Source of the DNA: JANYCG01 sp031397915
GTDB taxonomy: Bacteria > Pseudomonadota > Gammaproteobacteria > Burkholderiales > Burkholderiaceae_C
Direction: 5' to 3'
Assembly: GCA_031397915.1 (NCBI GenBank)
Contig: JANNMM010000073.1
Coordinates: forward strand, 1 to 9,345
Length of the DNA stretch: 9,345 bases
The position numbers and the translations under genes are program-made. This document shows positions 1 through 6,121 of this stretch, in pieces; within the stretch, counting starts at the first letter, position 1, and every line of letters begins with the position of its first letter. The notes beneath the pieces were generated by a model, which saw only the letters and a list, made by a program, of their open reading frames with translations, did not search any database and had not been told where the DNA came from.

Positions 1-70
1 GCGCTTCGGCCGCCGAATTGGCATGCAGCGTCAAAAGCCCGCCGGGATGGCCCGTATTCCAGGCTTTCAA
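1..70 (-). pseudogene. trbB: TrbB-like conjugation ATPase fragment (5'-truncated, runs off left edge)
   Basis: Reading the minus strand from about position 70 to 2 gives a stretch containing KAWNTGHPGG followed by LLTLHANSAAEA. This is the conserved 'AWNTGH.GG...T.HAN' segment of TrbB/VirB11-type secretion ATPases, the hexameric motor of the conjugative mating-pair apparatus. In intact TrbB (roughly 320 residues) this segment lies in the last third, after the Walker motifs. Here the part that should precede it is absent and is replaced in frame by RelE-like sequence. The gene is therefore broken on its 5' side; whether its C-terminal part continues beyond the window cannot be seen. Only about 23 residues are visible, but the motif is distinctive. 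It is most likely a remnant of an integrative conjugative element with a P-type trb cluster. The identity is recognised from memory of the family, not from a search. Confidence 0.6.
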
Positions 71-214
71 AACTTCAACCGGCATGTTGTTAAATTTGGC
101 TTTGGCGTAAGCCGCCACCAGCACCACCTCGCCACTGACAAGCCGGGTGCAATAAATTACCCGTGCGCCACCACTTATACCCATGCCTTCACGCTTCCAG
201 CGCAACTCCAAATA
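65..214 (-). pseudogene. RelE/HigB-like toxin fragment (C-terminal half), fused in frame to trbB
   Basis: The minus-strand frame from 214 down to 65 encodes, in order, YLELRWKREGMG, SGGARVIYCTRL, SGEVVLVAAYAKAKF and NNMPVEVLKAW. This is the typical C-terminal half of RelE/HigB-family ribosome-dependent mRNA interferases, whose members carry 'R..GMGK.GGARVIY..L..GE..LL..YAK....N.P...L'. The N-terminal 40-50 residues of a normal toxin of about 100 residues are missing. The frame is open up to a stop at 278-280, but that upstream part is the overlapping end of the rraA-like gene in another frame. No antitoxin gene is visible. The 3' end passes into TrbB sequence at the residues LKAW, without the toxin's own stop codon. 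The only in-frame ATG near the motif (182-184) lies inside the conserved core. I judge it a non-functional remnant, moved or deleted together with conjugation genes. Confidence 0.6.
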
Positions 215-243
215 ATTATTCGGCTCAGGTAGCTTCGCCTTGC

Positions 244-975
244 CTAGCGGTTCTTGGCTTTCCTCCAAACCGCAAAATCATCCTTAGATTTCTGCTCGGT
301 CGGCGGATACAGCCCCAAAATCGAGCGGCCGTGGTTTTGCACCATGTCGGTCACAAAATCTTCAAACACCGTCATGTCAACGGCCTCGGTGGCAATTTCA
401 TCAGCGATGTGCGCGGGGATCACGACCACACCCTCCTGGTCACCCACAATCACGTCGCCGGGGAACACCGGCGCGTCGCCGCAGCCGATCGGCACGTTGA
501 TGTCCAGCGCCTGGTGCACGGTGAGGTTGGTGGGCGCAGCGGGGCGGTTGTGGTAGGTGGGGAAGGGCAGCTTGGCCATCTCGGGTGAATCGCGAAAACC
601 GCCGTCGGTCACACAACCGGCCACGCCGCGCACCATCAGGCGGCTGATCAAGATCGCGCCGGCCGATGCGGCGCGGGCGTCTTTGCGGCTGTCGATCACA
701 AACACCGCGCCGGGCGGGCATTCTTCCACCGCTTTCCTTTGCGGGTGGTTGCGGTCCTGAAACACACTGATGCCGTTCAGGTCTTCTCGCGCAGGGATGT
801 AACGCAGCGTGAATGCTTCGCCCACCATGTTGGGCAAATTGCCGTTGATGGGCCGCACGTCCTGGATGTACTGGTTGCGGAAACCTTTTTTGAAGAGTGC
901 CGTGCAGAGCGTCGCGGTGCTGACGGTTTTGAGTTTGTCGCGGGTGGCGTCTGAGAGTTTTGAAGGGTTTGACAT
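244..975 (-). CDS. RraA-like protein, HMG/CHA aldolase (4-hydroxy-4-methyl-2-oxoglutarate aldolase) type
   Basis: A 243-residue protein, starting at the ATG at 975. It belongs to the RraA-like fold family, which contains the RNase E inhibitor RraA and the divalent-metal pyruvate aldolases acting on 4-hydroxy-4-methyl-2-oxoglutarate and 4-carboxy-4-hydroxy-2-oxoadipate. Visible signatures are GCVTDGGFRD at residues 120-129, where the Arg-Asp pair (R128, D129) matches the aldolase catalytic/metal region, and PGDVIVGDQEGVVVIP at 172-187. The length fits the aldolases (about 230-240) better than RraA proper (about 160), so a metabolic enzyme is more likely than an RNase regulator. It is the last gene of the minus-strand operon, 47 bp after the dehydrogenase stop, and could cleave or decarboxylate the pathway's 2-oxo acid to release pyruvate. 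No good ribosome-binding site precedes 975. A TTG at 1026 overlapping the upstream stop would add 17 Phe-rich residues unlike the family, and was not chosen. Confidence 0.85.
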   Translation of the reverse strand: MSNPSKLSDATRDKLKTVSTATLCTALFKKGFRNQYIQDVRPINGNLPNMVGEAFTLRYIPAREDLNGISVFQDRNHPQRKAVEECPPGAVFVIDSRKDARAASAGAILISRLMVRGVAGCVTDGGFRDSPEMAKLPFPTYHNRPAAPTNLTVHQALDINVPIGCGDAPVFPGDVIVGDQEGVVVIPAHIADEIATEAVDMTVFEDFVTDMVQNHGRSILGLYPPTEQKSKDDFAVWRKAKNR

Positions 976-1022
976 ATGCGGTTGGGTGCTGAGTGAAAAA
1001 AATGGAAAACAGAATCTGTGGC

Positions 1023-2081
1023 TCAAGGCACTGACGACGGCAGCGCCACGCCGAGCTTGTCAGCCCATTGCGACAGTGCCCGCCAGGTGTCGGCATCAAA
1101 ACCGATGCCTTGTGCGCGCGCCGTCTCGATGCCTCGGGCGGCCTGGTCGCCAGGCATACGCACGGGCTGGGCCGGGTTGATGGCTTTGTTGCTGCGGCAA
1201 CGGTCGGAGAGGTGGTCCATCTGCTCGGCGAAAACCTCGGCGCCAGAAAAGGCTTCGGGCGAGATCACCTGCACGTAGGTGCTGCCGCCCCAGCGCTTCG
1301 GTGCGTCCTTGCGGCCGTGGCCCGAGAGCCCCTGCGACAGGGCTTCCACCATCAACGAGAGGCCGAAGCCCTTGTGGCCATATTCGGCGCCGCCCATGGG
1401 CATCAAGGAACCGCGCGGCTCGGTGTGTTCCAGCACCGCCGGGTCACGTGTGGGCAGGCCGTTGGCGTCTTGCAGCCAGGCGTGTTCAAACAACTCGCCG
1501 CGTGCGTGTTTTTGCCGCGTCATCGAGGTGGTGGTGATGGAGGCGCAGATGTCGATCAGAACCGGGTTGGGCGTGCCGGGATAACCCATTGCAATGGGGT
1601 TGGGTGTCATCAGCGCCTCGGTTCCGCCAAACGGCGCCACCCGCGCACCGGCGGGGTCGGAGTTGACAATCAGCGCGATGCAGCCTTGGTCGGTCGCGAT
1701 TTTGCACAGCGCGGCCAGACAACCGATGTGGTGGTTGCGTTTGATGGCAATCGCCGCCAGGCCGTATTTTTGGGCGCGGGGGAGACAGGTTTGCAGGGCC
1801 TGCTCGACCAGCCACAAACCCGGCAGGTAGTTGCCGTCCCACAGGGCACTGGTTGCGCCGTTGTCTTTCACCACGGCATACGAGCCGGTGGTCGTCATGC
1901 TGCCTTTTTGAATCTCGGCCAGGTACGCGGGCGCCTGCGCCAGGCCGTGCGTGCGCCGGCCCATGGCGTCGGTGAGCACCAGCAAGCGGGCGACCGACGC
2001 AGCCTTGTCGGCCTCCATGCCGGCTTTTTCGAAGAGACTCTTGGCGAAGCTTTCCAGGCACTGGACGTCAAATCGCTCCAT
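1023..2081 (-). CDS. Ldh family oxidoreductase (malate/L-lactate dehydrogenase type)
   Basis: 352 residues, the normal length for the NAD(P)H-dependent Ldh_2 family. This family includes YiaK (2,3-diketo-L-gulonate reductase), sulfolactate and malate dehydrogenases and delta-1-piperideine-2-carboxylate reductase. It is unrelated to Rossmann-fold lactate dehydrogenases. Family landmarks in order: RRTHGLAQAPAYL (residues 42-53), whose His45 corresponds to the proposed catalytic His44 of YiaK; RNHHIGCLAAL (115-125); VAPFGGTEALMTPNPIAMGYP (148-168, nucleotide/substrate region); and GHKGFGLSLMVEALSQGLSG (235-254). The start ATG at 2081 gives the canonical N-terminus, though no clear Shine-Dalgarno precedes it. 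It lies 28 bp after the binding-protein gene and 47 bp before the aldolase-like gene, so co-transcription is likely. A redox step on a 2-oxo or 2-hydroxy acid made by the dehydratase/aldolase route is the natural inference; the exact substrate cannot be told. Confidence 0.9.
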   Translation of the reverse strand: MERFDVQCLESFAKSLFEKAGMEADKAASVARLLVLTDAMGRRTHGLAQAPAYLAEIQKGSMTTTGSYAVVKDNGATSALWDGNYLPGLWLVEQALQTCLPRAQKYGLAAIAIKRNHHIGCLAALCKIATDQGCIALIVNSDPAGARVAPFGGTEALMTPNPIAMGYPGTPNPVLIDICASITTTSMTRQKHARGELFEHAWLQDANGLPTRDPAVLEHTEPRGSLMPMGGAEYGHKGFGLSLMVEALSQGLSGHGRKDAPKRWGGSTYVQVISPEAFSGAEVFAEQMDHLSDRCRSNKAINPAQPVRMPGDQAARGIETARAQGIGFDADTWRALSQWADKLGVALPSSVP

Positions 2082-2109
2082 GTGTTACGCGCGCCAACCA
2101 GGTGCCAAC

Positions 2110-3087
2110 TTAAGCCGTTCCTTCGATTTCCTTGCCTGCCTTCTCGATCACTGCGCTCCAGCGTTTGCGTTCCCCGGCGAGGAAGGCGCTGAGTTCAGCG
2201 GGCGTGGAGGTCAGCACCTCGGCGCCGGCAGCGACCAGACGGCCGCGCACGTCGGGCGAGCGGATCACGCTGATCAACGCGGCGGCGAGTTTGTCGACTG
2301 CTGCCTTGGGCATGGTGGCGGCCACACCCACCCCCTGGTAAGAGCCTGATTCAAAGGTAGGCAGGCCCTGCTCGGCAATGGTCGGCATGTGGCCGACCAG
2401 CGCCATGCGCGTTTTTTTGCTGATGCCGATCACCTTGAGCCGGCCCGCGTTCACCAGCGGCAACGTGGCCAACATGCCATTCAAGACGACGTGGGTCACA
2501 CCCGCGGCGGTGTCGGCAATCGACTGCGCGCCGCCCCGGTAAGGCACGTGTGTCCACTTCATACCGGTGAGCTGGGCGATCTCGACCATGCCCAAATGGT
2601 TGGGGGACCCGGCCCCGCTGCTGGCCACATTGAGTTTGGTTTTTTGAGAAAACTCGACCATCTCTTTGATGTTGTTGAAGGGCAGCGAGGGGTGTGCCAC
2701 CAGCATGTGCGGCGAATAGGCGAGCAAGGTCACGCCCTGCAAATCGGTCGGTTTCCAGTTGATGTCTTTGTACAAAAGCGGGGCGAGTGCGACCGAGCCC
2801 ATGTCGGAGAGCACCATGGTGTGGTTGTCGGTGGCCAATGCCGCCACCCCCACGCCGATGTTGCCGTTGGCGCCGGTGCGGTTCTCGACCACCACGGTGG
2901 TTTTGAGCAGCTCACTCAAGGGGTTGGAAATGATGCGCGCGATGGCGTCTGATGTGCCGCCCGGTGCGAACGGGATGATGATTTTCAGCGTCTGGCTCGG
3001 CCACGCAGCTTGGGCGTGAACGCTGATACCGCTGGCGGCAAGCGTAACTGCGGTGGTGTGCGTGAGGACTTGGCGGCGGTTCAGCAT
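2110..3087 (-). CDS. Bug/TctC-family tripartite tricarboxylate transporter substrate-binding protein
   Basis: 325 residues, typical of the Bug family of periplasmic binding proteins that feed tripartite tricarboxylate transporters and are greatly expanded in Burkholderiales. The N-terminus is a signal peptide: charged NRR at 3-5 (a partial twin-arginine pattern, NRRQVL), a hydrophobic stretch at about 11-23, and a likely cleavage after AQA at residue 27. The mature protein begins with the Bug hallmark IIIPFAPGGTSDAIAR (36-51), and VVVENRTGANGNIG follows at 65-78; these two loops clasp a carboxylate of the ligand through water and main-chain contacts. A good Shine-Dalgarno (AGGAG, complement of 3094-3098) sits 6 nt before the ATG. 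The gene is second in the operon, 61 bp after the dehydratase. No TctA or TctB membrane genes are present, so it must use components encoded elsewhere. The ligand is probably the sugar acid or carboxylate degraded by its neighbours (inference). Confidence 0.93.
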   Translation of the reverse strand: MLNRRQVLTHTTAVTLAASGISVHAQAAWPSQTLKIIIPFAPGGTSDAIARIISNPLSELLKTTVVVENRTGANGNIGVGVAALATDNHTMVLSDMGSVALAPLLYKDINWKPTDLQGVTLLAYSPHMLVAHPSLPFNNIKEMVEFSQKTKLNVASSGAGSPNHLGMVEIAQLTGMKWTHVPYRGGAQSIADTAAGVTHVVLNGMLATLPLVNAGRLKVIGISKKTRMALVGHMPTIAEQGLPTFESGSYQGVGVAATMPKAAVDKLAAALISVIRSPDVRGRLVAAGAEVLTSTPAELSAFLAGERKRWSAVIEKAGKEIEGTA

Positions 3088-3093
3088 GAAGGG

Positions 3094-3098
3094 CTCCT
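3094..3098 (-). promoter_or_regulatory. Shine-Dalgarno of the Bug gene
   Basis: AGGAG on the minus strand, 6 nt upstream of the ATG at 3087. It is the best ribosome-binding site in the minus-strand operon and fixes this start. Confidence 0.7.
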
Positions 3099-3123
3099 GA
3101 GGGGATTGAATTTCACAATGTGC

Positions 3124-3146
3124 TAATTGGGTTCTGACCCCAATTA
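3124..3146. repeat. Hairpin between dehydratase and Bug genes (8-bp stem, 7-nt loop)
   Basis: TAATTGGG (3124-3131) and CCCAATTA (3139-3146) form a perfect 8-bp inverted repeat around a 7-nt loop, starting 2 nt after the dehydratase stop codon. On the transcribed strand the middle reads GGGGTCAGAACCC. It has no T-tract, so it is not a classical intrinsic terminator. It could protect the 3' end of the dehydratase message, set the relative expression of the two genes, or be a REP-like dispersed repeat. Variants of a GGGGTCAGA...CCC palindrome are, as I recall, common between genes in proteobacteria, but I could not search for copies. Confidence 0.6.
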
Positions 3147-3148
3147 AA

Positions 3149-4930
3149 TTAGTAGATCACGGGCTCGGACACGGGCGCGCCGAACGAGGTTTCGAGGTAA
3201 TCAAAATCACAGCCCTGGTCGGCCTGCAAGATGTGCTGGCTGAACATGTAGCCATACCCGCGTTCGAACCGTTTGGGGGGCGGCACCCAGGCGGCGCGGC
3301 GCGTGGCGAGCTCCAGGTCTGGCACCTGCAGGTGAATGCTGCGGTTTGGTACGTCCACCGAGATCAGGTCGCCGTTTTGCACCAGCGCGAGGTTGCCGCC
3401 CACAAAAGACTCGGGCGACACGTGCAGGATGCAGGCGCCGTAACTGGTGCCGCTCATGCGCGCGTCGCTGATGCGCACCATGTCTCGCACACCCTGTTTC
3501 ACCAGTTTGGTGGGGATGGGCAACATGCCCCATTCGGGCATGCCGGGGCCACCTTGCGGGCCGGCATTGCGCAGGATGAGGACGTGGTTTTCGGTCACAT
3601 CCAGATCCGGGTCGTCCACCGCTTTTTTCAGGCTCGGGTAGTCGTCAAACACCAGCGCCGGGCCGGTGTGTTTGAGAAACTTTTGCGCGCAGGCGCTGGG
3701 CTTGATGACGCAGCCATTGGGCGCGAGGTTGCCTTTGAGCACGGCCAGCGCGCCTTCTTTGTAAATGGCGGTGTCCAATGTGCGGATCACATCGTCGTTG
3801 TGCACCTCGGCGTCGGCGATGTTCTCGCCCACGGTTTGGCCGGTTACCGTCATCGCGTCCAGGTGCAACAGGTTGCCGTCGCGCAGGCGCGCCATCAGGC
3901 CTTTCATGCCGCCAGCTTCGTAAAAGTCTTCCATCAGATAGGTGTCGCCACTGGGGCGGATGTTGGCGATCACCGGCACTTTGCGCGAACAGGCGTCGAA
4001 GTCTTCCAGTGAGATGGCACACGATTTCCCGTCGGCTCCCGTGCCCGCGCGGCGCGAGATCGCCACCAGGTGGATGATGGCGTTGGTCGAGCAGCCCTCG
4101 GCCATAGCCACCGTGACAGCGTTCTCAAAATTTTGGCGGGTCAACATGCGTGCCGGTGTGAGGTCTTCCCACACCATGTCCACAATACGGCGGCCGCATT
4201 GGGTGGCCATGCGCTGGTGGTTGGCATCAACCGCCGGAATCGACGACGCGCCCGGCAGCGTCATGCCCATGGCTTCGGCGATGCCCATCATGGTGGCGGC
4301 GGTGCCCATGGTCATGCAGGTGCCGGCGCTTCGGGCAATGCTGCTTTCGATTTCGATCCACTGCTTGTCCGAGATGTTGCCGGCGCGGCGCTCGTCCCAA
4401 TACTTCCAGGCGTCTGAGCCCGAGCCGAGTTTTTTGCCCTTCCAGATGCCGTGCAACATCGGCCCGGCGGGCAGGTAGATACACGGCAGCCCCATGCTGA
4501 AGGCGCCCATCAACAGGCCCGGCGTGGTTTTGTCGCAGCCGCCCATCAATACCGCACCGTCCACCGGGTGGCTGCGCAGCAACTCCTCGGCCTCGATGGC
4601 CAGCAGGTTGCGGTACATCATGGTGGTGGGTTTGACGAAACTCTCAGACAAGGAAATTGCCGGCAGCTCCAGCGGAAAACCCCCCGCCTGCAACACGCCG
4701 CGTTTCACTTCCTCCACCCGCTGCTTGAAGTGGGTATGGCAGGTGTTGGTGTCGCTCCAGGTGTTCAGAATGGCGATCACCGGTTTACCGGCCCAATCGA
4801 CGTGGTCGTACCCCATCTGCATGGCGCGTGAGCGGTGGCCAAAGGCGCGCAGGTCGTCGGGGGCGAACCAGCGGGCGGACCTTAGGTCGCTCGCGGCTTT
4901 GCGGGTAATTGGCTTGGCAGAATGTGTCAT
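3149..4930 (-). CDS. IlvD/Edd-family sugar-acid dehydratase, L-arabonate dehydratase-like
   Basis: 593 residues from the ATG at 4930. It belongs to the Fe-S and Mg-dependent IlvD/Edd dehydratases, which remove water from 2,3-dihydroxy acids to give 2-keto-3-deoxy acids. Expected cluster ligands are Cys64 (TNTCHTHF), Cys132 (MGGCDKTTPG) and Cys205 (SAGTCMTMGTA). Their spacing equals that recalled for Rhizobium L-arabonate dehydratase (Cys59/127/200), a [2Fe-2S] enzyme. Lys134 in CDKTTPG corresponds to the modified, Mg-binding lysine, and Ser493 in RISDARMSGTSYG to the catalytic serine. The C-terminal tail rich in aromatic and acidic residues (556-593) also fits the pentonate/hexonate branch rather than biosynthetic IlvD. 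No branched-chain amino-acid genes are near; the neighbours are an uptake protein, a dehydrogenase and an aldolase-like protein, which points to aldonate catabolism. A TTG at 4975 would add 15 residues and reach into the divergent control region; it was not chosen. The natural substrate is not determinable here. Confidence 0.9.
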   Translation of the reverse strand: MTHSAKPITRKAASDLRSARWFAPDDLRAFGHRSRAMQMGYDHVDWAGKPVIAILNTWSDTNTCHTHFKQRVEEVKRGVLQAGGFPLELPAISLSESFVKPTTMMYRNLLAIEAEELLRSHPVDGAVLMGGCDKTTPGLLMGAFSMGLPCIYLPAGPMLHGIWKGKKLGSGSDAWKYWDERRAGNISDKQWIEIESSIARSAGTCMTMGTAATMMGIAEAMGMTLPGASSIPAVDANHQRMATQCGRRIVDMVWEDLTPARMLTRQNFENAVTVAMAEGCSTNAIIHLVAISRRAGTGADGKSCAISLEDFDACSRKVPVIANIRPSGDTYLMEDFYEAGGMKGLMARLRDGNLLHLDAMTVTGQTVGENIADAEVHNDDVIRTLDTAIYKEGALAVLKGNLAPNGCVIKPSACAQKFLKHTGPALVFDDYPSLKKAVDDPDLDVTENHVLILRNAGPQGGPGMPEWGMLPIPTKLVKQGVRDMVRISDARMSGTSYGACILHVSPESFVGGNLALVQNGDLISVDVPNRSIHLQVPDLELATRRAAWVPPPKRFERGYGYMFSQHILQADQGCDFDYLETSFGAPVSEPVIY

Positions 4931-4989
4931 GGCAGCTACGTACGATGCGCCATGTGCATGACGCCGTATGGTCAAAAATGAATCGTCTT

Positions 4990-5002
4990 ATGGTATGACG
5001 AT
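4990..5002. promoter_or_regulatory. Candidate GntR (FadR-subfamily) operator in the divergent control region
   Basis: ATGGTATGACGAT is a near-palindrome that fits the FadR-type GntR half-site pattern t-n-G-T-n-n-n-A-C-n-a exactly, with outer AT/AT also symmetric. Only one arm position (G against C) breaks the symmetry. It lies in the 136-bp gap between the dehydratase start (4930) and the nitronate monooxygenase start (5067), a good place to control both directions. FadR-type regulators often govern sugar-acid and carboxylate operons and dissociate on binding the acid. No GntR gene is in the window, so the regulator would be encoded elsewhere. A short pattern like this can arise by chance; position and symmetry are the support. 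Confidence 0.45.
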
Positions 5003-5053
5003 TGTAACGCCTGCGGTAAGAGGGAATATGCTTGGGTGCCCATCCGCCGACCC

Positions 5054-5060
5054 GAAGGAA
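5054..5060 (+). promoter_or_regulatory. Ribosome-binding site deciding the nitronate monooxygenase start
   Basis: GAAGGAA ends 6 nt before the GTG at 5067 and supports that GTG over the in-frame ATG at 5028. The ATG has a weaker purine run (AGAGGGA) very close to it and would add 13 residues not expected in the family. Confidence 0.6.
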
Positions 5061-5066
5061 AACATT

Positions 5067-6110
5067 GTGAACCTCCAGCAGCTTTTTGGCATCGATTTGC
5101 CAATCATTCAAGCCCCGATGGCGGGTGTGCAAGGCAGCGCCATGGCCATCGCCGTCAGCAACGCCGGCGGTTTGGGCTCGTTGCCATGCGCCATGCTGAG
5201 CCCGTTGGCGCTGCGCCAGGAGCTTGAGGCGCTTGGTCAGGGCACCTCGAGGCCATTTAATTTGAATTTTTTCTGCCACACCCCGCCAGTGCCCGATGAG
5301 ACCCGTGAGCGGGCGTGGCGACAGGTGCTCGCGCCTTATTTTGCAGAACACGGCATCGATGTGGCCACACTGCCCAGCGGCCCCGGGCGGATACCCTTCA
5401 GCGCCGAGGCCGCCGACATCCTGGAGGGTGTCAAACCCGCGGTGGTAAGTTTCCATTTCGGCTTGCCGCCGGCTGACTTGCTGGCGCGGGTGCGCGCCTG
5501 GGGCAGCAAAATAGTGTCTTCGGCCACCACCGTGGATGAAGCCCTCTGGCTCGAAGCGCAAGGCGTGGACGCTGTCATCGCTCAGGGCCTGGAAGCCGGT
5601 GGCCACCGGGGGATTTTTTTGTCGGACGACCTGAGTACCCAGGTGGGCACCTTCGCCCTGCTGCCGCAGGTTGTGCGGGCGGTGAAGTGCCCGGTTATCG
5701 CAGCGGGCGGCATCGCCGACGCGAGCGGCGTGGCCGCCGCGTTGGCCCTGGGCGCGGCGGGGGTGCAGGTGGGCACCGCCTATTTGTTGTGCCCGGAGGC
5801 GACCACCAGCGCCATCCACCGCGCGGCGCTCCAAAGTGAGGCCGCGCGCCACACCGCCTTGACCAACCTCTTCACAGGCCGGCCCGCGCGCGGCATCCTG
5901 AACCGGGTGATGAAAGAACTCGGCCCTGTCAGCAACGCACCGCCCGCCTTCCCCCTGGCCACGGCTGCCATGGCACCGCTGCGGGCCAAGGCCGAAGCGG
6001 TGGGGTTGGGTGACTTCACGCCGCTCTGGTCGGGGCAAAACGCCAGCGGGTGCAAGGCGATTCCAGCGGCCGAGTTGACCCGCGAACTGGCACGCGTGCG
6101 GGTAGTTTGA
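5067..6110 (+). CDS. Nitronate monooxygenase, class I (2-nitropropane dioxygenase family)
   Basis: 347 residues from a GTG start. It is an FMN-dependent TIM-barrel flavoenzyme of the nitronate monooxygenase family, which oxidises alkyl nitronates such as the toxin propionate 3-nitronate to aldehyde or semialdehyde plus nitrite/nitrate. Class I landmarks are all visible: LPIIQAPMAGVQGSAMA at residues 11-27; SNAGGLGSLP at 31-40; VDAVIAQGLEAGGHRG at 167-182, with the catalytic histidine His180; the phosphate-binding VIAAGGIADASGVAAALALG at 210-229; GVQVGTAYLLCPEA at 232-245; and the late LWSGQNA at 320-326. The N-terminus at the GTG fits the usual family start just before 'LPIIQAPM'. Translation of phyH begins 11 nt after the stop, so the two are one transcriptional unit, divergent from the sugar-acid operon. 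The enzyme could be detoxifying or an oxidase of another activated substrate; annotation to a nitronate is by family only. Confidence 0.92.
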   Translation: MNLQQLFGIDLPIIQAPMAGVQGSAMAIAVSNAGGLGSLPCAMLSPLALRQELEALGQGTSRPFNLNFFCHTPPVPDETRERAWRQVLAPYFAEHGIDVATLPSGPGRIPFSAEAADILEGVKPAVVSFHFGLPPADLLARVRAWGSKIVSSATTVDEALWLEAQGVDAVIAQGLEAGGHRGIFLSDDLSTQVGTFALLPQVVRAVKCPVIAAGGIADASGVAAALALGAAGVQVGTAYLLCPEATTSAIHRAALQSEAARHTALTNLFTGRPARGILNRVMKELGPVSNAPPAFPLATAAMAPLRAKAEAVGLGDFTPLWSGQNASGCKAIPAAELTRELARVRVV

Positions 6111-6121
6111 AGATTGCCGTC

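Noticed and set aside
23..232. Plus-strand 69-codon frame at the left edge
   Set aside because: It lies in the same codon register opposite the RelE/TrbB-like remnants, which carry recognisable motifs; it has none.
976..1026. TTG start of the RraA-like gene overlapping the Ldh stop
   Set aside because: The overlap is attractive for coupling, but the extra 17 residues (Phe/Ser-rich) are not typical of the family.
1068..2192. Plus-strand open frame (374 codons) opposite the Ldh gene
   Set aside because: A shadow of GC-rich codon use. The minus-strand protein carries all Ldh-family motifs; the plus translation has none.
3233..4012. Plus-strand open frame (259 codons) inside the dehydratase
   Set aside because: Antisense shadow; low-complexity His/Val/Gly-rich translation with no motif.
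4928..4975. N-terminal extension of the dehydratase from TTG at 4975
   Set aside because: It adds 15 residues unlike the family and intrudes into the divergent regulatory region; the ATG at 4930 gives the cysteine numbering expected from the family.
5028..5066. Alternative ATG start of the nitronate monooxygenase
   Set aside because: The GTG at 5067 has a better-spaced ribosome-binding site and matches the usual family N-terminus. The ATG remains possible because AGAGGGA lies just upstream.
4785..6038. Minus-strand open frame (417 codons) spanning the divergent region
   Set aside because: It would cross both the control region and the nitronate monooxygenase gene in antisense, and shows no family motif.
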